Origin: Berberis thunbergii
Taxonomy: Eukaryota; Streptophyta; Magnoliopsida; Ranunculales; Berberidaceae
Direction: 5' to 3'
Assembly: GCA_003290165.1 (NCBI GenBank)
Contig: QNQO01000605.1
Coordinates: forward strand, 496,001 to 560,000
DNA: 64,000 nt
Below the pieces are notes generated by a model that made no database searches, was not told the DNA's origin, and saw only the letters and a program-made list of their open reading frames with translations. Positions within the stretch are counted from its first letter, which is position 1, and every line of letters starts with the position of its first letter. The translations under genes were made by a program, and so were the position numbers. Shown here piece by piece: positions 21,225 to 33,250 of this stretch.

Positions 21225-21980
21225 GACCTTTGTAGTAGTGGGTATTATAGTATTGTAGGCTCCACTAATAAGGCATGAGAAATTAAATACACCCTTATTC
21301 ATTTTTGTCATTCAAAACTTCTTGTTTTTACTACCTTAACCAACTTATTTTGATTGTAAATATGATGAACTTTTTAGAGCAAAATGGAAAATCTAAGAAT
21401 CATCTTGAATACAAAATCATTGTTCCTCACTATTCATTTGGGAGAACATACGTTATATAGTAAATATTTATATTTTTTATTTTTATTAATTATAAATAAA
21501 ATATAGGAAGGCTCCTCGTGATGAGTTCCTATTGGCCACCTACCTCTTATAATCTTAGGAGACAAAAACAATGATTTATGTAATATATATTGTTATAAAG
21601 GAGTGTGTGAGAAGTAGCACCAAAGAATGTTAAAACAATCACGGAATGACACTTTACCCTTTTAAGCCTATGTTATATTGAAATCATTGGAGATTTCCTA
21701 ATGGAGGGACCATTAACAAGTAGATTATAGTTGTTTTTCATTTTATATGAAAAATATCAATTTTCTTTTACCTTTCTTTTCTCTAAACACCACATCAAAA
21801 CAAGCTAAATTTTTTACAAGGATTCCTCTTAGATTTCACCGCTTCGACTTGTATTGATCTAGTTATGATAACTCAATTATGTGTTTCACATCCCAAACAA
21901 CATAACCAAAAAAAATCTTTAACGCACCATTATATTCCAATGTAAATAGATATGAGAATACCCTTTTTTTTTATAGAAAA
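21225..21980. other. AT-rich DNA between peroxidase exon 1 and gypsy A
   Basis: No exon-like frame, and no peroxidase exon 2, is visible. It is either intron or unrelated flank. The gypsy A junction is after TATAGAAAA at 21980. Confidence 0.4.
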
Positions 21981-22604
21981 TGATGCAGTCGATTTCTGCA
22001 CCTGCTTGACCTTGACCTTTTTAATGAAAACAGGTTTCTTTCGAGTATACTTCGTACTCGAGTTCTATCTGATTTCCTCGTTGCATGTTTTCCATTTCGC
22101 CTACCCATTTTATTTTGACATAGGTTTTGTTGGGTTAGTGAGGAGCCGCGTGGTCTATCCGTTGTTGAGAACTCAATCGTTTAAGCCTCGAGTAATTTTG
22201 ATTTGTACTTCCATAAGGTCTCAAATTCGCCATTGCGTAGTTATGCACAATATTGAGCATTATGTACAATGTGGATGGTTTGACAGTGGGTTACTTTATC
22301 CAGACTACAACTCGTACTCGTGGTAGGCTGTTAGAAGCTAAAGTTATATATTGGACCGTCGGCTGTGGTCGTTGGCATGAGTGAACTGTTATAGTTGAGC
22401 ACATGCATTTTCGTTTGTAGTTAAGTAAGAGTGTTTAGCCTGAGTTAGGTTTCGTAAGCTCGAGCTAGTCTCCCGTGTAGCATTCGTCTGTGCTTGGCGG
22501 ATTGGTTTTGGTTCGGATCGAGAGGCCGTTATCGATAATGAGATGTTAGCCCATGCATTTGTGAAGACAGTGGCTGAACTATAATCAGATTCGGTGACCA
22601 TTGT

Positions 22605-23580
22605 TCTGCGAAAGAGTAGTGGTCCCGTGGCAAGCCATCAACATTATTCGAAACTTACTAGGCTGCTACCTTCAAAACCATCTATACCCATGTGGAGCGA
22701 GCTACAGACTTCAAATGAGAAAATTTGATGACCATGATCTATAGAAGAGTAGTGGTCCCGTGGCAAGCTTCGACATCAGTCAAAACTAAATAGGCTCAAA
22801 CCTTCCAAACCATTTACACCCACGCGGAGCGGGATACAGACTTTGGATGAGAAAATTTGGTGATCATGCTCTGTAAAAAAGTAGTTGTCCCATGGCAAGT
22901 CGTCGACATCAGTCAAAACTGACTAGACTCCCACCTTCCATGCCATCTACACCAGTGCAGAGCGGGCTACAGACTTGGGATGAGAAAATTTGGCGACCAT
23001 GGTCTGTAGAAGAGTAATGGTCTAGTGGCAAGCCGTCGACATCAATCGAAACTAAATAGGCTTTCACCTTCCAAGCAATCTACACTCGCGCGGAGCGGGC
23101 AAAAGATTGGGATGAGAAAATTCAGCGATCATGGTCTGTAGAAGAGCAGTGGTCCCGTGGCAAGCCGTTGGTATCATTCGGAACTGACTAAGCTCCCACC
23201 TTTCAAACCATCTACACCCGCGCGGAGCGAGTTACATAGTTGGGATGAGAAAATTCGGCTACCATAGTTTGTAGAAGAGCAGTGGTACCATGGCAAGCCG
23301 TCAACATTAGTCGGAACTGACTAGGCTCGCACCTTACAAACCATCTACACCCGCGCAGAGCGTGAGCGAGCTATAGACTTGGGATGAGAAAATTCGGTGA
23401 CAATGGTCTGTAGAAAAGCAGTGGTCTCGTGGCATGCATCGACATCTATCAGAACTAACTAGTCTTCCACTTTCCAAACCATCTACACCCACGCGGAGCA
23501 AGCTACAGGCTTGGGAACTGACCAAAAGCTTGTCATCACTGACTAAGCTTACCTGATTGGGTTCGGTGATCATCGTCTGC
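22605..23580. repeat. Tandem repeat, period about 133 bp, in gypsy A
   Basis: About seven units are marked by GATGAGAAAATT(T/C)GG near 22714, 22847, 22980, 23112, 23245 and 23383, and by GTGGTCCCGTGGCAAGCC and CCATCTACACCCGCGCGGAG. In reverse complement the unit aligns with the repeats of gypsy B (CTAGTCAG..CTTGCCA..GATCA). Such arrays near the 3' LTR are common in Tat/Ogre elements. Confidence 0.85.
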
Positions 23581-25440
23581 AGGGGGCGATGATCCCTGGC
23601 GAGTCGTCATCTGGTGCTAGAGTGTTGACTAGACTCCGACTTCGTAAGCCATTGACGTTCGTCCACAACGAACTAGACATCGGGTGATTCAAAAGTCGTC
23701 GTCATCAGTGGAAATTGACTAAGCTTACCTGGCTAGGTTGGGGCTCCTCCTATTATGGGGTCGTGCGAGCCTACTTCTAAAATCGAATTTAATTGTGCGG
23801 ATTAATTTCCACCAATTTCAATGAAAATTATTTAAAAAGAGGTACCTTAAATCAGTTGGTGATATGTAGGTGTTCTCCGTGTGTCAAGAGTGACTAAGGC
23901 CTCTACTACTTGTGTCAGTTCACGTGGTAGAGTGTCGCCAAGATAGTAGGCTGAGCTGGTGGGCCCATATTGGAAAAAACTAGGTCCTGGCGCTGAATCA
24001 TGGTGCCATGTGTACGGCGTAGATTGCGAGACGATAGAGTATCGGTTACTCCCCCCAATTAATAGAGTTGCGTGCAATGTCATTAATTAATTGAATGTGG
24101 ACCTGTGCGATTTTCATGGGAACCGTTGCCTCCTCGTTTCCCATAAGGTATTCAATGTTGAGGCGCCCGTTTGGTGAGCCACTACGTCTATATAGTGGCA
24201 TTTCTTCACCGATGTTGGTATTATCTTCTACAGGGTGCATTCTTCACATGTTTTTTACTCAAAGGATATGCTTTGGGTTTTCTAAAGGCCAATGGAGTGT
24301 TTATGTTATTTGAGTCTTTGAATGTTTTGACATTTGCAGTAATGAGTGTTGAGAAAACTTGTTATTATATGTGGTCACCCACTCTAAGTAAGCACCCGAT
24401 TAGTTCGTTGAGATTTTGTAATTTCTTCTCGTATTGTGAAGAAGAAGTACATACTTCCTCTCATGGGACAAGTATGTCTTTTATGTGCTGGTGTTCCATC
24501 GGCGCTTCAAACTGCATAATTTCTGAGATAACACCAACAACCAACTTTGGAGCAGTTGCTTCCCTCCCTCCTCAGCTAGCCTTGACACGCTACGCTGGAA
24601 CTCGTAGTTGCGGGGCATATTGAAGTTGGACATGGGCTGTCGGAGTGGGTCATTGACTCCAGACTCCCCTCTCATCCCTTAACGCGAGGGTGCACTCGAT
24701 CCGTTTCAACCTAATTCTTGTCCCAAGTTCGGCTACTTGGGCGGATCGAGCGTGTGAGTTGGCTATAACTTTGGCCGGTGTGTCGCAAAGCCTTGAGTTG
24801 CTGATTTTGTACCACCTTAGGTCATCCTTGTGAGGTGGGTCCAACAAAGTATTGAATTGAGTGCGCTCTTTCATACTTATTTTTGTACATTTACTCTTGC
24901 TCATAAATCATCTTCTCCGATGAAATTGCAAAGCGAAATTTCTAGTGGGTACTTTAGTCTACCTTGGGTACCTTTGCTATCACTTTTGAGTCATTCTCTA
25001 AAGTTGGATTGTTTAAGTGAATCTGTATTGTATATCGCATCGGATTTTGATGCTTGTAGTTTTTAATCTTTTGCACTCGCCATCTAGGCAAACGTTGTAA
25101 CCTCTTTCAATAATTAATAGAGTGTGTTTTCTTAATTATCTTTTATTTTTCAAATGAGTGCAAATCACATAAATTCTTCAGAATTGAACCTCTAAACTAA
25201 CTACTGAAAGAAAGCTAAACAACTAGATAGATTGACTATTGGCAGAAAGAGGTTGATCCGGCCGTGAAGTAATTTCACATGGCCCTTGTTTGGATCGTAA
25301 GTATCTTCGGAGAATCATCAAGTTTCACCGACGCCGTTGAAGTTACTGAAGAGTTAACCTTGCGTGGGAGGGTCCTCCCGCACCGGCTGACAGTTGTGGG
25401 ATTGTCTCTCGTTTACGATGACTTTTCCACTTAGCCAAAC
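23581..25440 (-). other. Decayed gypsy-related DNA without assignable genes
   Basis: Residual repeat units extend to about 23750. Beyond that, several short minus-strand frames (for example 24675-24481 and 24904-24650) have no family that I can support. Position suggests that pol remains should be here, but none are recognisable. Confidence 0.4.
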
Positions 25441-25446
25441 GTCTCA

Positions 25447-25998
25447 TCAGGTTAGAGGGTGGACCACACCTATAATGTTGGACTGTCCTCCATCACCAAG
25501 TTGAGCCACTGCTGCTGGGTCTTTGTTCCCATCTAAGAGGAGCGATTCTTCCCCAGTTTCTTTGTCCTGCTTCTGATCAAATTGTTTGGCGGGCTCGAGC
25601 TGTATCTGAGAACAATCTATCTGCTTTAGCGTGGCATAGTTGCAACTCCGTGCCTTTGGTTGGTCCTCGCGAATTGTTCCCTTTGAGTAGTTGGCGGTAT
25701 ACTTGATGCACTGATGAAGGGTGGAAACCACTACTTCCCTCTGGTGAAGCTAGGACCTCCCCAAGATGATGTTATAGGTAGACGATGCGTCAACCACCAT
25801 AAAGTCCAGGAACATGACCTTCCTCAGTTGTGGCTCACCTGCCAGCACTGCTAGATTTATCTTCCTGATGGGGAAGCATTTTTCTTTGTTAAAACCAATC
25901 AGCGGGTAGCCGAAAGGTATTAAGTTATCTTTCTTGTGGTCCATGCTGCGGAATGCGTTGTTGAATAGGACATTGAGAGAGTTTCTCGTGTCTATCAA
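25447..25998 (-). pseudogene. Gypsy A protease region remnant
   Basis: Minus-strand frames encode SLNVLFNNAFRSM, CFPIRKINLAVLAGEP and DFMVVDASSTYNIILGR, the typical second half of a Tat-type gypsy protease. A stop follows after GRS. The next segment (VSTLHQCIKYTANYSKGTIR) resembles the protease to RT linker. The catalytic D-S/T-G motif is changed to DTRNS. Non-functional. Confidence 0.75.
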
Positions 25999-26475
25999 GG
26001 CCCTCTTTACTTACCACATTGCAATAGAGATTGAAATAAAATGAGTGTCATTGTGCGTTGCGCATACTCTTTCTTGGTCCGTATTTTTTAAACTCAAGGT
26101 CGGGATTAGGTTTTGTACTCGAGTAATATACGTGTCAGTCCTTGCTGGAAAACTATGTCCTCATCTCAAGGATTGTCCGCTTTCAGGACTTATTTGACTG
26201 TTCCCTTTCTGATCCGACTTCGTGGACATATATAATACCCAAAGCCTCCTTTTTGATTTCTTTGACCATCTATTCTCTTTCCCTGGTCCGGTCCTGCCTT
26301 TTTCCAAGCCCAGGAACTCCTTCAGCTTGCACTTTCAAATCCAATATTTGATCTCGTTCCTCAGACTTTTATACTCATTAGTGTCATTGCCAACCTCCTT
26401 GTGGTACATGCAATACTGGTTGTTGTCGAGTTTGGATGGGTCTTAGAGCTGCTTCGGGTGCCATTTTAGATCCTC

Positions 26476-27665
26476 TCAATTCTTGATGGAATTGATGACA
26501 TATGTCAAGCTAGATTTGATCCTGGACCCAACATAGTTGGAAGATTTTTCTAGCCCTGCACGACAAGAGTTCAACTTGTTGTCATTGTGCTTCCATTTGT
26601 TCTTATATTCGTCTTCTTGTTTCTTTCCCTTTATTTTTTCTCTAGAATCACAGGGTTTCTTTTCTGTTTCATTTTCTTTCTTGGTCGCTATCATTTCATC
26701 TAAGGTGATGTACCTCTGGGTGCTTTGCAGGAGGTCTGCCATATCAATGGGAGGTTCCAGGGTGAGGAAGTTGTAAAACTTTTCCCTTCTCAGCCCCGCA
26801 ATAAAAGCCGCAATGGAGGTATCGTCGCTGTAGCCATCAATAAGCGTCAGCTCGTCATTAAAGCGGTGACATATTCCCTTAGCGTTTAATTCGACTTCTA
26901 CCTCAGGGAAAGTATATAGTGCAGGCCCTTCCTAATCCGCTGGCTTCCAACAAAGCGTGTAAGGAATGCTTTGACCAGTGTCTTGAATGAGACAATTGAC
27001 TTTAGCGATAGGCTATGAAACCATGTCACCGCTGACTTCTTCAGGCTGGTAGGGAACGTTCTGCACAATACTGATTCAGAACCTTCTTTGAGCGCCATCA
27101 CATGCTGATAATGGCGCAATTGATCAAATGGGTCACCGGTTCGTCTTAGAACTCAAGCTTCGTGGGGCTGAACTTCTTTGGAAGAATTTCGTTCATGATG
27201 TGGTCCATGAACGGGGGAGCAGAAATGTTGTATAACACATCTGGGTTGTGAGTCCTTTGGCGAAAATGTTCGGCGTGGTGGGTTTGTCTGCCCTGAAAGT
27301 TGGATCTCCATTGACCGTGCCACCACCTCTAGTCTAGTGAAAACTAGTAGAGGCTTGACTCTCTTGTGCTTTCTCTCTGTTATTATTTGGAGATTGAGGT
27401 CCGTGTTGTTCCTAATCTCCACTAGTGGGAGGAGGGTTATGCTTAGTGAGGATTTCCACTGCTTTAGCAATCTGCTATATCTGGGATGATAACAGATCCA
27501 TTTTGGGGTTCATCTCCGCTGCTGCTGGCACAAAGGTGCGAGCCTGCTCCCTCTGTCTTGCCGGTACTGCTGGAAGGGGTGGTATAGAGCCAGTCTGAGC
27601 GTTCGATGAGTCTCACTGGTCTCCATTGTTACAGGATCTGGTGGTCACCACCTTCCTGAACTTTG
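26476..27665 (-). pseudogene. Gypsy A gag remnant
   Basis: Several overlapping broken minus-strand frames are present. The best one (27119-26898) has the gag signature: LCRTFPTSLKKSAVTWFHSL, SIVSFKTLVKAFLTRFVG. A downstream frame (26742-26476) is Lys/Glu-rich, including YITLDEMIATKKENETEKKP, and fits the gag C-terminus. Stops and shifts are frequent, so no capsid could be made. Confidence 0.7.
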
Positions 27666-27725
27666 AAGAGAGATGATGTTAATGCTTTGCTAGGAACTCT
27701 GTCATCCCCACAGATGGCGCCAAAC

Positions 27726-28395
27726 TGATGCAGTTGATTTCTGCTCCCTACTTGACCTTGACCTGCTAACCTGAACAAGGAACGCACGTGACCCACGACC
27801 CACCGTTGTGGTGGTCGATCGCACTCCGATGCTTAAGTTAAACAGGGTCGGAGGAAGGCTTACAACTGTAAACAGGGAATTTGTAGCGTATCTTTATTTA
27901 CCAACCTCTTGTCTTATTTATAGTGTTAGAGTCATGGTTCGGCCACGCCATCGGTGGCAGAGTTTAGGGAAAATTATATTCCTGAAGATCCTTCTCTAAT
28001 TAAGAGTCGTCTTGTAGAAAGAAGTTTCCCTGTTAGACATGTGCTCCTAGACACGCGGGAAATAGTTCCCCATTGGAGTGTTTTCCATACGTGTCCACGT
28101 ATGACATATACTTTGGTATTTACTTCCTAGTTGGAGACAAAGTACTGCTGGCTTGCTTGTCCGAGGCTGATCCCTGAGATACTTGCCTCAATATGTCTTA
28201 TAGGTATTGGGGATGGCAGTGAGACGTGTGGGCTTAGCAAACTATTGCAATTCGGGTCTGCCTGGCGGATTGAACTTCACGAGCTAAATTCTGTTTGGGA
28301 CGGATCGATGCTAACTGATGCTTGCGGATGTTATTCCTTGAGATCATCATGACACGTGTACGGTGTAGATGAAAGGATATTTCGGCGTATCATCA
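27726..28395 (-). repeat. Gypsy A 5' LTR (minus strand), 670 bp
   Basis: Read on the minus strand, it starts TGATGATACGCCGAAATATC and ends AACTGCATCA, followed by the primer-site region GTTTGGCGCCATCTGTGGGG. A TATA-like CTATAAATAAG lies at 27923-27913 on the minus strand. The terminal TG..CA and adjacent primer site define the LTR edges. Confidence 0.85.
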
Positions 28396-28739
28396 GAAAG
28401 CAAAAAGTCTTGTCATATATGATATCTTAAATCGACGATATATCCGGAGACAGTAACGCAGTAAAAGATAATTACATATAACAATCTACTGGAATCAATT
28501 GAACCATAATATTTCACACATAAGAAGAACATGACAAAACTTATATAGAGAAAAATAAAACAATCACCTGAATAAAAGAATCTATGGAAGACGAAAACAT
28601 AATCGGTTGTCACAATAAAACACAACTTCTATATTAAATAAAGGAGACAATTTCTCAAATACCATTGTTCATCGTGAAACGTGAAAACTAAATGAAATAC
28701 AAATCAAACCATCTACATCTAGCAGTTCATCTCTTCGCC
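28396..28739. other. AT-rich spacer between gypsy A and the LINE relic
   Basis: No gene or recognised repeat. The right-hand flank of gypsy A starts GAAAGCAAAAAG. Confidence 0.4.
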
Positions 28740-29519
28740 TCGCTTGAAAGCTTAGCCTAGCCGACAATACATCTCCAAAACTTTAACGAAATTTTTTTTT
28801 TCTCTTATAATTGTCTGCTTTTAATATGCCTAAGGAGTCTTTTTATCAACATAGAAAAACATAAGGCAACCCTAGAAAACAAATAAGTGCTTAAGGGTCT
28901 CAACTGCCAAAACCTGACAACAAACACATCTTGATGCCAGGCTGAAACCACATCTATATAACTCACCATCCACTGGAACACCCCTATAGACCACTTTCCA
29001 GATAAAAATTGAGATTTTAGAAGGTACAAAAAGGTGCCAAATCTTCTTAAAAAGCCTATTTACCGTCCCTTTGGGTTTGAAAATTTCATAGACCCCACGA
29101 TTAGAGAAAAGACCATCTGAGCTAGGCATCCACACGCAGTTGTCCGGGAGCTCACAGTCGTCTCGAAGCCGTCCATTGAAAGAGTTAACCGCTATGTCCT
29201 TTAGGCCCAAACTAACAACCTAAAAGTCACCATCATTGACCTCCCTAATCGAAGGCCAATTCTCTTGTTCCGTCAACTCCATAGGCTTTAAAAATTTAAT
29301 CTGAGGGTTCCAGTTTACAATAAAGAAACTAATGTTTCCTTTCCCAATCCGCTAGGTAGAATTAGTTGAAAAATACCACGAATTTTCATGAGATTTTTAA
29401 CAAAGGGAGAAGCCCCACTTTTAACGAATTATTCCATGAGGGAAACCTCTTCCTTCCAATATTTGTTCCGCACAAAACACGCCCATAGAGAATTGGAACT
29501 GAGCAAATTCCATAGCGCC
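28740..29519 (-). pseudogene. L1-type LINE ORF2 C-terminal relic (zf-RVT)
   Basis: On the minus strand, 29210-28872 encodes CVWMPSSDGLFSNRGVYEIF, KIWHLFVPSKISIFIWKVVY, RGVPVDGELYRCGFS, then CVCCQ..ETLKHLFVF, the reverse-transcriptase zinc-binding domain found at the C-terminus of plant L1 ORF2. Upstream (29510-29220), broken frames still show LWNLLSSNSLWACFVRNKYW, also LINE RT C-terminus. The relic stops abruptly at the gypsy B border (29520), so gypsy B probably inserted into it. Confidence 0.8.
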
Positions 29520-30921
29520 TGATGATAGACCAAACCGTCATCTGATCAATACCATACACGTGTCATGATAATCTCATCAATAGAAAACAAAGCGGGCCTG
29601 ACTGCAGGCTCAATCCAGCGAGGCCCAGACAACAATAAGCCCACTATGGCAGATTCCAGAATGTTGGACCTGAATTGTAATGTGCCACTAAGCCCACACA
29701 TCAAGCGATCAAGCCCAATACTTGAAGCTCTGATAAGGAAAGAGTAATCCTTGATAAGGCAAGTATCTGGGGGATCAACCCAAGATAAGCAGGCTAGCAG
29801 TACGTTTGTTCCAAATAGGAAACAAATACTAGAATATAAGTCGAACAAATAACCTTCCTTGCATAAACAACACTCAGAAAGGAAACCTCTCCCACAGATC
29901 TTGGAGCACAGGTCATGTAGGAAAACTATCCCATATCAGTGTTCTAAAAATCACTTGGCGCTGGACGGGCGGCGAGCATGTGCCTAGCGCCCAGGGGCCT
30001 AGGCGGTCTTTGGTTTTGTATTATAACTTTAATAATTTACAAAAGTTAAGCATAATACCTTATCAATTACATCCAATTTAATGTCAATATATATATGCAA
30101 AATTTAAAAACATGAAAAATTAACAATCGTGAACAAAATTTATTAAAACTCAAATGACTGAAGTTGGCCATGATGGGTATTTTATATAAATTTGAATTTG
30201 TGTACTCTTTTATTTTTCTTCAAATTGTATGAATAACCTCAGTTATGTTTGATAAAATCTACATTAGTAAAATTGGTACTGGCAGATCCTTTGAGAATTC
30301 CATTAAGTAATCACCCTTCGCTACATTTAGACATGTCATCATCATCATCATCAAAGCCCATTCCCGAGATTTTCTAAAAAAAAAATTAAATAGTTTATTT
30401 CTAAAAAATAGGAAAGAAAAATAAAATAAGAACACAATCAACCTTATTAAAAAATAAAAAATCTCCCAGACCGCCTAGACCCCGCCTAGAGTCCGCCTAG
30501 ACCCCGCCTAGACTGCCTAGACCGCCTAGCCTGCCGAGACCCGCCTAGACCCGCCCAGACAGCCCGCCCAGGCATTAATCTGGGCTGTTTTCCACCTTCT
30601 AATGCCTAGGCCGATTTTTAGAACATTGTCCCATATTGACAACTCCCAATTAGGAAATGATTTCCAGCAAGATCCTTTCCCTAAACTATGGCACCAAAGG
30701 CCTAACCAAACAAGGACTTTCACACTATAAAAGGAAGATAAGGTCGATGAACTTAAAGGATGCCACAAAAACACAATTTACAACTTTAAGCCCCTTCTAA
30801 GCCTTACCTAACTTAAGCATCGGAGTGCCATCCGCTGCCATATGGTGGTCCTTGGCTCACTTGTGCTACTTGTGCAAGTCTAGGTAAGCAGTGGTGAAGG
30901 AGAGTAGGAATTGACTACATC
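29520..30921 (+). repeat. Gypsy B 5' LTR, split by a hAT element
   Basis: Starts TGATGATAGACCAAACCGTC and ends GACTACATCA, next to the primer-site region GTTTGGCGTCGTCCG. Without the 692-bp hAT and its 8-bp duplication the LTR is about 700 bp. A TATA-like CTATAAAAGG lies at 30725. The first 200 bp match the interrupted 3' LTR at 39558-39716 and 61492-61577. Confidence 0.85.
29937..30628. mobile_element. Non-autonomous hAT-type element, copy 2, in the gypsy B 5' LTR
   Basis: The termini CAGTGTTCTAAAAATC and GATTTTTAGAACATTG form a good inverted repeat. An exact 8-bp duplication, TCCCATAT, lies outside both ends (29929-29936 and 30629-30636). The core matches copy 1 at 11961 (TATTATAACTTTAATAATTT, AAGCATAATACCTTATCAAT). 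The right end has a short tandem GACCCCGCCTAGA array. Non-coding. Confidence 0.9.
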
Positions 30922-30999
30922 AGTTTGGCGTCGTCCGTGGGGAATAACAGAGTTCTTCAGAAAAAGCAGTAGTACCACCCTTCATAGAAAACCAGAAAG

Positions 31000-31430
31000 A
31001 TGGTTACAACAAGATCTCATAATATTGAAGACGCTACGGAACCTTCAAACGTTCGAAAGAGAAAAGCGTCGTCCGCACCAACGGCACCATCACCACCGCG
31101 GAAGGAAACCTCCCAGACCCCTGTGCCGGTGGCCGCCGCGATAACCCAAGGGTGGACTTACTGTCAGCCTAGATGCAACAAATCATACAAATAGTGAAGA
31201 GACTCAAATCCCTAAAGCAAAATTCGAATGAGACATTGTGGGAGTACGTTATGCGCTTCAACAACGAGTTGAGCCTTATCGACAGTTGTAGTGATGAAAC
31301 TGTCGTCAGGGCCTTCACCTCGAGTCTAAGGATAGGAAAGTTTTATAATTTCCTCAACTTAAATCCCCCGGTAAATATGGCCGACCTGCTAAATAAAGCC
31401 CAAAATTATATCGCCCAGATGAGAAGCTGA
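31000..31430 (+). pseudogene. Gypsy B gag remnant with internal deletion
   Basis: The start MVTTRSHNIEDATEPSNVRK is typical of Tat-type gag. It is followed too soon, in another frame, by LWEYVMRFNNELSLIDSCSD and LLNKAQNYIAQMR, which belong to the gag C-terminal half. The central capsid block (FPxSL..A..WF) is missing, so a deletion or recombination removed it. Confidence 0.75.
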
Positions 31431-31618
31431 CCGCCAAGAAGAAGGCGGAATCCAATAAGAAACCATTTGTCTCCAAGGAGAAGAAAGAGGAAAATAGTAG
31501 AGCACGACAATGTAGTGTTCATCTTGCACGGAGTAAACTCAGAGATTGAACAGTCCAACCAGTCACGAAAAGGTTGCTTCGCGAGTTGTGGACCAAGTAA
31601 GCCTACGAGGACCAACAA

Positions 31619-32064
31619 ATGCAGCACATTCACTCTCAAAGCCCGATCCCACCCCTAACTTTCACAGACAGGGACCTCCAGGGCATCCACACTCTACATA
31701 ACAATGTCGTTGTGATACCAGTCTCCATAGTGAACTGGGAAGTAAAGAGGTTTTTATTAAACAATGGAAGTTGTATGAACGTGTTGTTCCAGAACATGTT
31801 CCGCAACATGCAAATGAAGGAAGAAAACTTAAGCCTTGTCGAACTCAGCAAGAAGAAGTACTTCCCTATGGGAAAAATCAAATTAACAGTAGTGGCGGGA
31901 GAACCATGACTCCAGAAAATAATCCATCAAGAGTTCATGGTGGTCGATGCACCGTCCACCTACAACATCATCCGAGCCCCTGGCTTCACCAGATGTTGGT
32001 GGCAGTCTCCACTTTACACCAATCCGTCAAATACCCTATCAATAAAATAGTAGGCACAATATGA
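31619..32064 (+). pseudogene. Gypsy B protease remnant
   Basis: PPLTFTDRDLQGIHTLHNN leads to the active-site region LLNNGSCMNVLFQNMF, where the catalytic aspartate position is Asn (DxGS type to NNGS). KYFPMGKIKLTVVAGEP then ends at a stop. The C-terminal half continues in another frame around 31915-31990 (FMVVDAPSTYNII). Catalytically dead. Confidence 0.75.
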
Positions 32065-32397
32065 GGAAATCAACCGGCTGCTAAAGACTGCCACTACACA
32101 GCATTGAAGTGGCTCGATAGTTGTCAATTGCAGATTGAGTCCAAAACTGACGCACCCCTAAGTTCAGATCCAGAGTTGGGAAATAACTCTCCCCTCCTAG
32201 ACAAGGAGGCCTTTGTCAGTCCCAGGGGAAGAACCAATGTCCGTCAACCTGAAAAGGAACTGGTGATTGTGTATCTGGACAACCCTAGTGACAACAAAGC
32301 CATCCAGATAGGTTCCCACCTAAGCAAAGAATTTGCGGAACAATTGATAACACTGTTGCGTCAGAATCAATACGTTTTTGCATGGATGATGTAAGAC

Positions 32398-33175
32398 ATG
32401 GTGAGAATAGACCCCTCCATCATCACTCATCGACTGACTGTAGTCCCCACACGAAAATTGGTCAAATTGAAGAAAATACTTGTGGCCCCTGAGAAGAACC
32501 AGATCAGCAATGAAGAAGTGCAGAGGTTACTTAATGCTTGCATGATCAAAGAGGCACGATACCCAGATTGGCTAGCGAACATTGTCCTGGTTAAAAAGAA
32601 AAAAAAGAAAGTAGAAAGTCTGCGTAGATTACATCAACTTGTGCCCGAAGAACAACTTTTCGCTTCTCCACATCAATCGAATTGTAGTTGCCACGTTCGG
32701 ACACGACCTCCTAAGTTTCATGGACACCTACTCCGAGTATAACCAAATACATATGCACCCCCTAGATCAAGAGAAAATGTCTTTCATAAACAAAAGAGAG
32801 ATATAATGCTATCTAGTAATGGCATTCGGCCTCAAAAATACGGGAGCAACATACCAACGACTAGTGAACCGAATGTTCAAAAACCAAATTGGAAGGAACA
32901 TTGAGGTCTACATAGATGACATGCTGGTCAAAAGCCTCCACAACCCAGATCATATATCCGATCTTGTCAAAGCTTTTGGCAAACTCTACAAGTATCAGAT
33001 GAAGCTCAACCCACAAAAATGCATGTTTGGGGTCGAGTCAGGCAAGTTCCTAGGTTACATAGTGAATCAGAGAGGAATAGAAGCAGATTCATGCTCTTCT
33101 CGATATGAAGTCCCCGACCTCCATCAGGAAAGTTCAGAGCCTAACCGGGAGGGTGGCAACACTTAATAGGTTTAT
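32398..33175 (+). pseudogene. Gypsy B reverse transcriptase, frameshifted
   Basis: RT fingers and palm are recognisable across three frames: DPSIITHRLTVVPTRK, QRLLNACMIKEARYPDWLAN, then MDTYSEYNQIHMHP, MAFGLKNTGATYQRLVNRMF, the catalytic YIDDMLVKS (Y-x-D-D, near 32909) and GKFLGYIVNQRGIEA. At least two frameshifts and one stop interrupt it, so it is non-functional as it stands. Confidence 0.8.
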
Positions 33176-33250
33176 CTCCAAATCATCAAACAAATGCCTC
33201 CCTTTCTTTAAGATTCTCAGTGGAAGCAAGAACTTCAACTAGGACAAAGA

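Larger units (their letters stand above)
21981..28395 (-). mobile_element. Ty3/gypsy retrotransposon A (minus strand), heavily deleted
   Basis: In minus orientation it has a complete 5' LTR (28395-27726), a primer-site region TTTGGCGCCATCTGTGGGGA directly after it, gag and protease remnants (27665-25447), a tandem-repeat block, and about 40 bp of 3' LTR end at 21981 (TGATGCAGTCGATTTCTGCA). The flanks GAAAA (left) and GAAAG (right) could be a mutated 5-bp target duplication. Reverse transcriptase, RNase H and integrase are not recognisable, so a large deletion removed most of pol. The tandem repeats and gag/protease type resemble gypsy B (Tat lineage). Confidence 0.75.

Noticed and set aside
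24046..25066. Possible host gene in short frames at 24.0-25.1 kb
   Set aside because: No motif could be tied to a family. The location inside gypsy A and the mixed strands argue for decayed retroelement DNA.
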